Of a stretch of 64,000 bases of DNA, positions 1 to 13,800 are shown in pieces. The translations under genes were made by a program, and so were the position numbers. The number at the start of each line of letters is the position of its first letter. The stretch's first letter is position 1. A model generated the notes under the pieces. The model was given only the letters and a program-made list of their open reading frames with translations. It had not been told where the DNA came from and did no database searches. The stretch is from Argopecten irradians (taxonomy: Eukaryota > Mollusca > Bivalvia > Pectinida > Pectinidae): NCBI RefSeq assembly GCF_041381155.1, contig NC_091135.1:46985086-47049085 (forward strand), in the 5' to 3' direction.

Positions 1-370
1 ATACACCTTCAGTGAATGTATCTAAAATACCCATACAGCCACTGTATCTAAGATACACCTTCAGTGAATGTATCTAAAATACCCATACAGCCACTGTATC
101 TAAGATACTTCATACTGTCACTGTATCTAAGATACACCTTCAGTGAATGTATCTAAGATAACCATACAGCCACTGTATCTAAGATACTTCATACAGCCAC
201 TGTATCTAACATACACCTTCAGTGAATGTATCTAAGATACCCATACAGCCACTGTATCTAAGATACTCCTTACAGTCACTGTCTCTAAGAAAACCTTCAG
301 TCACTGTATCTAAGATATATCCCCTACAGTGACTGTACATAACCATATACAGCCACTGTATCTTAAGATT
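1..370. repeat. 26-bp minisatellite with two alternating unit types
   Basis: About 14 copies of a 26-bp unit. One type carries CACCTTCAGTGAATGTATCT and the other CCCATACAGCCACTGTATCT, and they alternate irregularly. The array probably continues upstream of the window. It lies in the TOX intron before the exon at 1898. Confidence 0.85.
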
Positions 371-1897
371 CCATAGCAACCTTTATTGAGTCCTCCCCTC
401 AAAAACAACACTGATACACAGAGATTCACCTATAGAAGATTTTTTACAGAGATTTCTCCCCTAATCAATAGTGTTTATTGATGATATCACAGAATTAATG
501 TAAGCAAGATTATTGATTGTATTTAATTGCCTGAAATGATATTTAACCAATTTGGAGGATTGTGTAAATATTATTGGTGGTTCGACTGTGCAAGTATTTG
601 CTGTATGAAGCTATGTTTGGGAGGAGACAGCATACACAGGCTAATGGAAATTTATTAGAACAACGGTAAATGTAGGACGGGGAATCACATCTAACTAGTA
701 TCTAGATTTTGGTTACAGCTACATGATATCATATTGATTTCCATTTGGTGATGCTATTAGATGTTGGAGAAAACAGAGCATTTTGATATGTGGAGCTCAC
801 CCATACGACTGGATGTATGATTATGTAAAGTATTGGGTTCTCGGTGGCTTTTTATTCAACATTAACTCTGATTAAATAGTAGACAATCTGTATTGTCAGC
901 TTCTCATATACTGATGGAAATCACCCCTGGTTGATGGTCGGCTACAAACGCTGTCACTTAAAATGACTGGCTGAAACATTAGAATTGAACTTATTTGGTT
1001 CTAATGTGTGCATGATCTCTTTCTCATTCACACAATACCAAACAAGGTACAGAAAAGGTCTCAAGATCGAATCATGCCTTAATTTCCTTTTGTCTGTTGT
1101 TATTTGTCTTTCAGTTTTCATAATTTTCTTAATATGTAGTTCATATAATGAATTACCTAATGATTAGTGATTTGATAATGCATATATCTGAAATGATGTA
1201 CTAATTATATGAGGATGTTTTGTCTATGTTAATCCGTAATGTACATTGACCATGTAGTTTGATGACCTTGATCTCATTTACTGCTATATTACCATGTTTG
1301 TTTTTAGACAAAATTTGTTGTTTCTGCTATATAGAGAAACTAGTATGATTCTCCACAATCCTCTTCCATAACATCGGACAACAATTTCAGCATTACACAT
1401 AGGTTGGCCATGCAGATAGTGTAAACCATAATTAGTAATGTCTACACTGAAAAAAAAGCAATTTGCCACTGGAATGCCCAAAATTCAAATTACATGTATA
1501 TATACATGTCTTTAACTTATTTTTATTTTTTGTTAAAATTGAAGTCCACTCAGAAAATTTTAAGTTCGTACACCAATTCATTTAAACTAGAAAATAAAAT
1601 TTGTCATGAAAATGCAAACCAAATCCCACCACGAAACACTTAATTTGCTTTTTGAAAGTAGGACCTATTTGTCTATTCATGGTTTTTGAATTTTTGATAT
1701 GAATTGTTAATCTCCTTGGGAGTTTGATGTGAAAAAGACATGGTTTATATAAGTGAGATTTACATATAGATTTGTGTAGGACGTTTCAGAGGCTGACAGG
1801 GGATCAGGGATACTGAAGGACAGGTTCCGGCCGGCCCCTCTACTGTATCACACCATACATGTATATATTGATTTTGTATGCCTCCATTTGATTTCAG
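371..1897 (+). other. TOX intron sequence, no gene seen
   Basis: AT-rich intron sequence between the 26-bp array and the exon at 1898. Only short open frames are present and none resembles a known protein. Confidence 0.6.
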
Positions 1898-4800
1898 AAC
1901 TCAGCAGGTTTCAGTACCCTCTCCCCAGGTATGGCAGAGAGCCGTCCACAGGGCAACTACCTAGCAAGTGAGGTGAGTATTCTTACTGCTCCTTCTATAC
2001 TACATCTCTGTCATCCTTCTGTCCATATCTATATCCACCACTATCATCCTTAATCTACCACTGTCCATCTCTATCTACCTCTCTCTCATCCCTATGTCAT
2101 CCTTCTGTCCATATCTATATCCACCACTATCATCCTTAATCTACCACTGTCCATCTCTATCTACCTCTCTCTCATCCCTATGTCATCCTTCTGTCTATAT
2201 CCACCACTATCATCCTTAATCTACCACTGTCCATCTCTATCTACCTCTCTCTCATCCCTATGTCATCTTTCTGTCCATATCTATATCCACCACTATCATC
2301 CTTAATCTACCACTGTCCATCTCTATCTACCTCTCTCTCATCCCTATGTCATCTTTCTGTCCATATCTATATCCACCACTATCATCCTTAATCTACCACT
2401 GTCCATCTCTATCTACCTCTCTCTCATCCCTATGTCATCCTTCTGTCCATATCTATATCCACCACTATCATCCTTAATCCACCACTGTCCATCTCTATCT
2501 ACCTCTCTCTCGTCCCTATGTCATCGTCTGTCCATATCTATATCCACCACTATCATCCTTAATCTACCACTGTCCATCTCTATCTACCTCTCTCTCATCC
2601 CTATGTCATCCTTATGTCCATATCTATATCCACCACTATCATCCTTAATCCACCACTGTCCATCTCTATCTACCTCTCTCTCATCCCTATGTCATCCTTC
2701 TGTCCATATCTATATCCACCACTATCATCCTTAATCTACCACTGTCCATCTCTATCTACCTCTCTCTCATCCCTATGTCATCCTTCTGTCCATATCTATA
2801 TCCACCACTATCATCCTTAATCTACCACTGTCCATCTCTATCTACCTCTCTCTCATCCCTATGTCATCCTTCTGTCCATATCTATATCCACCACTATCAT
2901 CCTTAATCTACCACTGTCCATCTCTATCTACCTCTCTCTCGTCCCTATGTCATCGTCTGTCCATATCTATATCCACCACTATCATCCTTAATCTACCACT
3001 GTCCATCTCTATCTACCTCTCTCTCATCCCTATGTCATCCTTCTGTTCATCTCTCTATTTACTGCTCTGTCCATCTATCATTCCACTACTCTGTTAATCT
3101 CTATTTACCCCTCTGTCATATCACTCAGTCTGACATCCCTCTGTCCATCTCTCTATTAAGCACACTTTCCATCTCCATCCACCTCTCTGTCATCCCTCTG
3201 TCACCCCTCTGTCCATCTCTCTATCCACTGCTCTGTTAATCTCTGTTTACCCCTCTGTCATATCACTCAGTCTGTCATCCCTCTGTCCATCTATCATTCC
3301 ACTACTCTGTTAATCTCTATTTACCCCTCTGTCATATCACTCAGTCTGACATCCCTCTGTCCATCTCTCTATCAAGCACACTTTCCATCTCCATCCACCT
3401 CTCTGTCATCCCTCTGTCATCCCTCTGTCCATCTCTCTATCCACTGCTCTGTTAATCTCTGTTTACCCCTCTGTCATATCACTCAGTCTGTCATCCCTCT
3501 GTCCATCTATCATTCCACTACTCTGTTAATCTCTATTTACCCCTCTGTCATATCACTCACAGTCTTTCATCCCTCTGTCCATCTCTCTATCAAGCACACT
3601 TTCCATCTCCATCTACCTCTCTGTCATCCCTCTGTCCATCTCTCTATCCACTGCTCTGTTAATCTCTGTTTACCCCTCTGTCATATCACTCAGTCTGTCA
3701 TCCCTCTGTCCATCTATCATTCCACTACTCTGTTAATCTCTATTTACCCCTCTGTCATATCACTCAGTCTGACATCCCTCTGTCCATCTCTCTATTAAGC
3801 ACACTTTCCATCTCCATCCACCTCTCTGTCATCCCTCTGTCATCCCTCTGTCCATCTCTCTATCCACTGCTATGTCCATCTTTTTTTACTCCTCTGTCAT
3901 ATCACTCAGTCTGTCATCCCTCTGTCCCTCGCTATTAATCACTCTATCCATCTCTTTACAAAGAAGAAACTTTGTCGACTCTTCTTTCTCCTGTCAGAGT
4001 TTACCATTATTTTGTACAATGTAATGTGATCCACTTTGACACCCATTAAGGTGTGCCCATCCATATGTGGATTAAATTCTATAAATGCATGACAGTGATT
4101 TACACGTGAATGAAAGTTCAGTTTGGTATATAGCTCCATTTGTGTTGTATACAGAGGTAAACTTTTACCATAGATTATCAGTAATGCTTATTAATCCCTC
4201 TAGTGACAGCTAGATATATATGTTTTAGGAATGATGCCTAGCCTACATTATGTATGTAAGTGATACTTACAATAAAACACACGCAAGCATGGTGATACTC
4301 ATGTCAGGAAAGAATAAGAAATAACTTTTTGACAGATTTTCAGGAAACTTGGATTTTGATTGGCTTATTCTAAAAGCATGTGTTATCCAAATAATTCAAG
4401 CTTTAGTTTTGGTTCAATAGTACATAGGTCCAAGTTACTTATCATAAAATTCCTTAATAAGATTTAACAATAATGATGTAATGATGATGTCAATTCTCTG
4501 TTGAAATTCTTAAGATATATGTCAGTGATACTACAATAAGTTGTTTATTTGATGAAGATGTTTCTGTGATGAAGTTGTTTCAAAGAATATTTTCAATAAG
4601 TTGCTCCTGCGATGAAGTTGTTACTGTGATGTTGGTTCAGCAATGAAATGAATTTGTTTCTGTTATGAAGTTTTGATGAGCTGTTTTGGTGATGAAATTG
4701 GTTCAGTGATGAAGTTTTTTTTTCGATAATGAGTGTCTATCAGATGAAGTTTTAGTAAGATTTTAATCTGTAATGATACATTTTCTATTACTAACTCATG

Positions 4801-7800
4801 AGGTATAGTTTATTCTGTTTCATTTAGGAATTTATCAGCTGTTTCATTATGATCTCTGTGTAGATTAAGTCACTTTAAGATAAGGAATAGAGCTCACAGC
4901 CATTTAGTTTATACATATACTGGTAAAGCATTACATCAGAACCTATGTCTGATTCTAGGAGCAGATGTCTATCAAAAAATTGTGTTTTTGAACAGAGGCA
5001 AAAGTGAATTTATTGCCAATATCATCAGTGTTGTCTCTATCTCCAGGGCAACAGTTGATACATGTAATAACAAAAAGCAATAATGTAAGTGGTCAATTAT
5101 TTAACAAGTGCCAGAGTGGATAATGCATTTCCCATTTCTATGACAAATAACCATGTCAGGACTGTTGTTATGTATTAGGGCGACCTACCTATAAAACATG
5201 GCTACTCTTCAAGCAGCCCCTCCAGTCAGATATGCTCTCTACTTTTATAGTCCATGAGATCTGTGGTTTCATATTGCTCTCTCAGCTTCTTTCTCTTCTC
5301 TTCTTTTTCTTTCTTTTATTTTGAGGCTCCAGTTTAGAGTTGCCTTTCTATTTCTTTGATGATTCTTAGAAATTTTAATCTCTTAAGTTAAAGATTGGTC
5401 TATTCACTTCTCTTGGGATTCAATCTTAGAAGATAGACATGCTTTCAAATCATTTTATCATGAGCTTTTTAAACTCGACAAACCTAGATCACTTAGTAAA
5501 CTCTCATCACAAAATCGTTCAAAAATGTCAATGTTATAAAAACAGTATTGTAGTGTAGAAGCCAGTTAAATATCACAAATGTTGATCTGAATGATATAGA
5601 TAACTTGATTATTTCCAGCCCATTTAAATAAAGAATAATAATTGTACCTTCCTCAACCTTTTTCAATAGTTATAGTGGGAATTTCGTACTTTACTTTCTC
5701 TGATATTTCTTCCACCTACGTCCCTTGATCATAACATTGTCTTAATTTTGCCCTTAACTTTTGTTTCATTATCATGTGATGGAAATATTGGATCCCAATC
5801 CCATAACAAAAGCTATTTGATGTTGAGGCCGGATTTGAAAAAAGGGAAAATTCTAACATTTTTAATATTTGGTTATTATAATATTGAATCTGAAAATAAT
5901 TATCATTGATCCATGTACAGATTCCATATTTGGATATTTGTGGGATTCTCTGAATCACTGGATTTTAATGGATTTGATTAGACTGACCTTTGAGGTCAGG
6001 CCACCAGACATGGCTACAATTACAGGCCTGGCTAACTTTTATCTGGACCTACGGTTCTTATAAAGGCATACAAATTACTCCAAAGCACATAAAATGTGCG
6101 TAGTTTTTCTTTAAAAAGGGTTTTCAAGCTTAAGGTTGCATATTATAGCTAAAGTATTTGTTCTGGTGTTTTATTTTCATTTAATTAAATATTTTATGTT
6201 TCACCATTCTTTCAAGGAATGAAATAAAATCATGTACATTCTCTTTGATGTGGCTTTCCTTATTGGGGGTCTGACCGAGAAGTTGACTAAAAGTTGGTTA
6301 TAAAGAAGTCGTAAAATGTTGTGAGGTAATTCTACCTGGGTTGAGCTTAGAACTTGGCCTGGCCTCGGGGCGGCGACAGGTGACACACAGGGAATTGTAC
6401 CCTGTTTATTAACAACTTGTAATCTTTTATCCTTATCAAATGGAACACCATTGTAGCACCTATTACAGTGGTGTATAGAAACCCAGTCAAGGGAAGTTAA
6501 TACCTCTCCGTCTTAATTTGGACTATTGGTGAGAGTCGTCGTCCAAAATGTATTTAACAATTGAAAAATCCTGTGTCATCAACTTTTAATGGAAAAATAA
6601 AGACTAGTTAATGAAAAGGATTTTTAGTACATGACGTTGAATAATTCATCGTATAAACAAATGTGCCCCAATGTTTCAGAATGGCTTATGTTTAAACGTC
6701 AAGCAGAATCTCAGTGGATACATAGAAGCTTTAATGGAGAACAGAGTTGGATTGATTTTTAGACTATGATGTAAAAATGATGGGAATATTGTTAGATAGC
6801 AGGGTATTAGGCATTGAACATGGATAGTGAATACAGATCTGTATCAGAGAATTACAGGCACTGAACAGTGGAAGGCAGAGAAAACATTTTATGTGTGTCT
6901 ATTACAAGGCAATGGCGGAATAAATGAATAACACATGTTATAATTGTTGTTGTAAAATAGTTTACTGTACTAGGAATCAAATTGTGTCAAAGATAATGTC
7001 AGATCAATATTACTGACTTTAAGATATGTTTCGGCTGGTGTAAACAACTCTGGAATTAATTTCAGAAAAAGCTTTGAGCATTAAACCAGTATGTTTCTTA
7101 TGATTGTTACTTGGATAAATATCTACCGTATTCGACCTATTAAGCAGCCTGGGCGCTAAAAAAATTGAAGGAGTTAAGGGAGGCAATTAATAGAATCAAA
7201 TTTGGACAAGGCTCTCATAAAATAATTCATTTTTTCAAGCCATAAATCAATATGGGAAAAAAAACCAGGAAGGAAACCAACACCGTTTTCATATAAGTGA
7301 AATGGAAGCCCAAAAAAGGCGGAGGGGCGCTTATAAGGATGGGGGCGCTTATTTGGTCACAAACCTTGTACTGGGGAGATATCTCTTGTCAAAACCCTTG
7401 TACTTGGGAGATATCGCTTGTCACAATAAATAAAAAAAAACCTTGTAACGGGACATATCTCTTGTCGCAAACTTACCTTGTAACGGGACATATCTTTTGT
7501 CGCAAACTTTATACTGAGGAGATATCTCTTATCACAAACCTTGTACTGAGAAGATATCTCTTGTCACAAACCTTGTACTGGGGAGAAATATTTTGTCACA
7601 AACCTTATGCTGGGTAGATATATCTTGTCACAAACCTTGTACTGAGGAAATATCTCTTGCTTCAAACCTTATACTGGAAGAGAAATTTCTTGTCATACAC
7701 CTATTTGGGGGAGTTATAATTTGGCACAAACCTTGTACTTTAACCAAAAAAATGCAAAAAAGTCTTATGCTGTGAAATTTTTGAACATGTATTAGTAAAA

Positions 7801-10800
7801 TGTGTTGAAATTTGTTTTAACTATCAGTAAATTATTAAAACTTTTTTCACAGTGTACTCACATATTGACAGACCACAATTGCTCTGAATCATCATTATTT
7901 TGATAAATTCTGGCTCCATTAGATCCCATGGGTTCTCACTTAGATTGATATGAAACCTACTTTCAACTTAATGAATTGCACAATGATCTTGCGCATTTTT
8001 TATTTTAAGTTTAGGATTGAAGGAGATGCATTGCATATTATGCATATTTTTTGTTGAAGTTTTCTTGTGAATATTTATCCATTGGTATGTTAGGCGATTC
8101 GACGGACGTCTGAGAATGATTAAGAGATAGACATTAACTGTTATGGATGATGATTAGAGCTAATATATTGTGTCACTGGCCTAAATACCTGAGACATCAC
8201 TGAGATTGATTACACCTTTAACGAGCAGTTTAAAATTCACAATTTGTGAAATTAGGTTCGTTAATCTTCACATGATTTTCATTTTAATATGTAATGCTGA
8301 TATAAGTTTCAATGTAGAAAGTATATATTAAATCCTGAATTCATACATAGGTAGAGTTAGACAAAAGTTTTATATTTATTTCACTTATTGTGGTCTGGGA
8401 CTATGTACTTATAACGGTTTGCTAGACTATATCCTCAAATTTGAGTTCATTACCAAAAGTCATTACAAAAATTATTTTAGCAAAAGTAATTCATCAAAAA
8501 GATTTTTCTTGATAAGATACCTATAAAATGAGGAGAAAATGCTTCAGTAGTTCCAAAAATTAATTTTCTTCATAAGGCAAAAAAACATAAAATAATGTGA
8601 TTAAAGATTTGAAGTAGAAGACATGGAGACTACATCATTTAAATACATTTGTGATGCTGTATCAAACAAAAGGCGTTAAAAAGGTGCTGATTAGAGTGAA
8701 GGTTCGTCGGTATAGATTTAGAAGTTCTCCTCCATTTGCCAGCTGTTTAAGGGACAGGCCTATTGTGTGGTATTGATCCTGATGTGGTTGTTGGATACCC
8801 AGGTTGTATACCACCTTCCCGCTCTCCTCTCCCAGCGATCGGTCACATCCTAATGGGACAAAATATCACGGAGGGCTTTTACACCGAAAATATGACTTAA
8901 TGTTTTAATTCTGGAGACATTGATAGTGATAGATGATGTTTGTCTGTCGAATTGTATCTGTGGACATTAGTTTTGGCTTGATCACCATTTGTGTCTGTTG
9001 TTAGAGGGGATGGTGCTACGAGGGGTATGTATGTTATAGCCTTATAGAACTGTTTTCTGCTGTAGGCAATACTCATTTACTTTTGCCTATTGTACTAAAA
9101 AAAACGTTTTATTTTCACAAATTTAGGTTTTGTTCAGTAGATTTACCATTAAAAAATGAATAAGATAAGTTTTATGTGTCACGGAAATCAGTATTTAACA
9201 CTTGTTTGTATAGATACCGTGAAGTATATTCTTACGCATGCCATTTCAATTTTAGAACTTTCTGAGTCAGTTTATGGCAGTTCTAATCAAGATAAACAAT
9301 CTCTTCCTTCAAAGTGTTCAGAAATATTTTTCATAAAACAGTTGAAAAATTTAAAAAAAATCAATCTTCTTTAGTGTTGTGTTTATAATATATTCAGTGA
9401 TCAATTTACATTTATTCTTCATGGGTCCTTTTATCTAAAATATCTAAAAGAATAGGTTATGACCCATTTCCAGCTTTTCTGATATGTATTCTTTCAAAAT
9501 ACTCTGTATATATGCACATAGATTTACTACTGTATGCTTCCATTTCAACAGAGAACTAAGACTTGTGTAAATTAGTTTTCTCTTTCAGTGGTATTTTTTA
9601 ATTACCAGTACAAAATTCATGTGACAAACATTTCAGCTATTCGTCCCATTTGTCTTTTCTGTGATAAATGATAGCCATGGAGGGTGATGCATTGTTTCAT
9701 CATTTGTTAATTAGGAACTGTGGAATTACAGATTTTAATACATTATATCATCTAGAGAATGAAAGATTATAATGTATCATCATGTATATATTGCAGATAT
9801 AGGTTTTATTTGTAGTTCTGTACGGTATATGGTATTGCTTTGTAACAATGGTAACAGAATATATCTATAAACTATGTAATATATGGTTGTGATGTTTCAT
9901 CTTTTTATTATGGCCACATATTGTGTTACCCAATAAATGGTCATGTCACTATTATATTATCCTCTTCCACCATGATTGTCTCGTAATTTTCTCCAATAAA
10001 ATAACAAATTCAACATGATACATGATAAAAGATATATATTGACGATTGGTCTGGTTACCTATGTTGATATCGATAGGCAATAAACTTTGGAGGGAAGTCA
10101 GAAAATATCTTAATAGATGTGTTGTCTGTTTAAAGGTCGTTTCAAGGTCATTGTTTTAAGAAAATGGTCAGCATGCAATTTCATTATATTACAAATGATG
10201 ATTTCATTTTCTGAAAAAATGTATAAAAAGAATTTTTTCTGGTGAACTGGATGCTCAGTCAAGGTCACTGCAAAAATGAAAAAGGGGAAAATCCTCTTTG
10301 TTTAGGCTACTAAAAAGACAAACTGGTGAACATGTATCCGCTTATTGAGCTTTGCTATTGTAAAACATTCTTCTATTTTCATCTTTTCAGACATTCCACA
10401 CTCCTAGTTTTGGTGATGAAGATTTTGATATCAACACTTTGACATTACCTCCACAAGTTTCAGATTCTATTTCTCATTCTGAAAACCTCCAGTCCGGATT
10501 TACCTCTCAGGCTGTTTTATCTCACCCTCCAACAGGAAACATGGATCTATCGGAGATGTCGCGAAATTCTATGGGAGACCAAATAGTGCCTAAGTTTCCC
10601 CCTCAGAACTTTGATGTGCCGGACATTTCTATTACTAACAGTCTACACCCGCCGGCCGTGACCTCCATGGGCACCTACAGTTCTGTAAGTCTGGACACTA
10701 ACTTAGTGACAAGTGAACCCCTTCAGACCATTAGTCACTCAGATGTACAGAAACATCTGGGATTCCACAGTGTGGCGTCGGGTAAAGGGTCCCCGCCCGC

Positions 10801-13800
10801 CGGCAGCATCACCTCTCTGTCACCAAACAGGGAAAGTAGTAGCAGTGATAGCGACGACAGTCTACCGTTGGCACAGGTTAGTGCTACTATTTATAAGATT
10901 TCGGAATTTCATTAACTCGAACGCTTTAAGCTTGAAAACCCTGTTTATCTCAAAATTATTACCCAATACACTTGACTCGGATACTTGGATAACTTTGTTT
11001 TTCAGTATTTCCACTGTCCCACTTACTTCAATAATTGTTTGTATCAGTTAATATCTGAAGACAAGGAAAAATACATCTTAGTAAAAGTTGAAAACCAAAT
11101 ATTTATTCTAACAATGATTTGATGAAAATTTTGTATGAAAAACTTTACATTTTGATAGATCATTAAGAAAAATGTTCAACAAATTGTAAGTTATCTTTTT
11201 AGGTCACCAATTCTAATTGCTTTTTGTACATCATCCTTGTAACTGGTACCAAAATTTTCGTCACAGGTGTTTTAACTGCTAATTTAGAGAATCTCATCTT
11301 TAATGAGATACAGGTATTGCAATTTTGTAGATTTACTAATGATAAAGCTATTAATAGTGCTTACCTGTAATTAATTAGTGTATTAACACCGGTGTCCACA
11401 GTTAGCCGTAATGAAGCGTCAAGCTGCCGCTGCTGCGGCCGCCGCAGCAGCAGCCGGACCTGCCACGACAACAGACGATCAGCCAGTGGCAAAGAAACAG
11501 AAAACTCCCAAAAAGAAGAAGAAGAAGGATCCCAATGAACCACAAAAGTAAGGGGGCAGAAAATATTTCATATACAAACCATAAAAGTAAGGGAGCAGAA
11601 ATTATTTATATACCAACCACAAAAGTAAGGGAGCAGAAATTATTTATATACCAACCACAAAAGTAAGGGAGCAGAAATTATTTTATATACCAACCACAAA
11701 AGTAAGGGAGCAGAAATTATTTTATATACCAACCACAAAAGTAAGGGGGCAGAAACTATTTATATACCAACCACAAAAGTAAGGGAGCAGAAATTATTTT
11801 ATATACCAACCACAAAAGTAAGGGAGCAGAAATATTTAAATTTAGCTGTAATTAACAAATGCTTTGGATATAGAATTTAATTAATTGTTAACTTTTAAAA
11901 TACATTCTTAACAGACAGATGATCAAGTTTATTCTCCACATATAAGCTGAAGAAAACTGTCTTATCTAAATCCAAATCTTGTTCGCTCATATAATAATTT
12001 TACCATGTACTTCAATTCTCTTAGCACGTGAACCTGCCTTAGCAAACACCTCTGTATAAAGACCACCTGCTTGTTAAAACCACTTTCTCTCAGTTTCAAA
12101 TGGTCAAGTTCAGCACAATTTGACTTGTGTATAAAGACTACTCGGTTATAATGACCACTTCCTTGGTCCCTTTGGTGGTCTTAAGCTTTAAAGAAAAGTT
12201 TGATGATCAGAGGGATGGTATCATCATAAAACAACAGTAATATTGCTTTTAGAATTAGCACAGATTTTGGATAAAAAGTGTTTTCTCTGGAAATGGTAAT
12301 GACCTTCAAATTTTCTGTATTTCATATTAATCTCCCTTGGCACTTCTTTGCTCTATTACAGACCTGTTTTTAATCAAATTCTGAACCCTTGATGCATACT
12401 TCATGCTTTCATCTTAGGACATATCTTAAGGGCTGCAGACTTGTTCTACTGACATTGTATGTGTATCCATGAATTGTGCACTTAATTATAAGCTTTGTTA
12501 ATCGTTGCTGTGCATTGGAAATTATACATTTGTTAATTGTTGTTGTGAATTGGAATTGTCAACTGAGGGTGGTACATTTTTGCTTGATATCTACAATTGT
12601 TCCAATAAAAAAAAAACATTTCTGCTTTCATTTTAACATAAATTATCTTTATAATCAGAAAGATGATTAAAAATTCTGTTTGTATGTTATGTATTCTGAA
12701 GTTTAGTTGAATTTTATAATCTGGCATTTTGGTTTTATACTTGTTCCCACCGAAGGGATAAGGAAGTGTCCCCGTTTCCCACCTGTTTCGCCCCACCTGT
12801 TGTAGCTATGTTCACTCACCTGTAACCAATAAATCTGGGTAGTCATAACTACATCACCTTTAAAGGGCTTGTCAATTACTTTTACGCTCCAGTGCCATAG
12901 CAAGGAAATTTACAGAAAATTTGGAAAATTAGTACCGGTAATCAGAATTTTGTCCAGAAGTATCAATGATTTTCAACAACATTGATATTGTTCTGTCCCC
13001 AGACTATATTTTGCTGCGTAAGACCCACTGTAAGACTTGCCGCTAATTTGTTTACCTGGGTTGCCATCTGTTGTCAGTTGAAACCAATTATCCCTTTTTA
13101 GACAGTTTTTTTTTTCAAGGTCAGCAAGTGTGTCAGTTTTAAGTTTAAAGCACTAAGTTTAAATTTCACAATAATGTAATATAATGCAGATATTAATGTT
13201 ACTGGGGATACTAAATCTAATCTGTACAATTTCTTCCCTACAGGTTTGTTTTTTACACAAAGCTAACATTTAAAGAAAAGAAAGAAAATAAGAAAACATT
13301 TTCTGCTAGCCTGAAGTTGTTTTTAAGCTCCATTACTTCTGTTGCATGCTTTCTGTTATTGCTCTCTAGCATAGATTCCATTCTTACTTGAATCCATCTT
13401 ATTATTTGTTTGTATCGCCGCAGTAATATCTAGTATAGATATTTTTAAATAGCGCTAATTATAGTAAAAGAAAAGATTTATAAAGAAAATGTTTCTCTTA
13501 TATTTTGTCTGAAGACATTCAGCTTTGTCGTTTTTGGAAGACGTATGTTGGAAGGGGGAGAAGGGGTAGGCTGTAGTAACATTAGATAATCTCGGTCACC
13601 ACACCCTCTCATATCTGGTTAGGGAATTAAACACTGGTCAACTAGGTAAAAGGCAGGTGTGTTATCTCTTTGTTTCTCATCCACCTATACAACTAGTCCA
13701 TGAACATATGGTTTTGAATAGGTCAGGCCTTATTAGGGTTTGTGTTAAAAATGCATGATAGATCTAATAAATTTCCACTTCTTGTTGCATTTATTGAAAT

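Noticed and set aside
1-370. CRISPR-like regular spacing in several arrays
   Set aside because: Units are directly tandem without unique spacers, in animal intron DNA.
2432-3097. Open frames of 68-100 codons ([14 protein letters not shown] repeats)
   Set aside because: They are produced by the 86-bp intronic minisatellite. The frame shifts from unit to unit and lies within a TOX intron.
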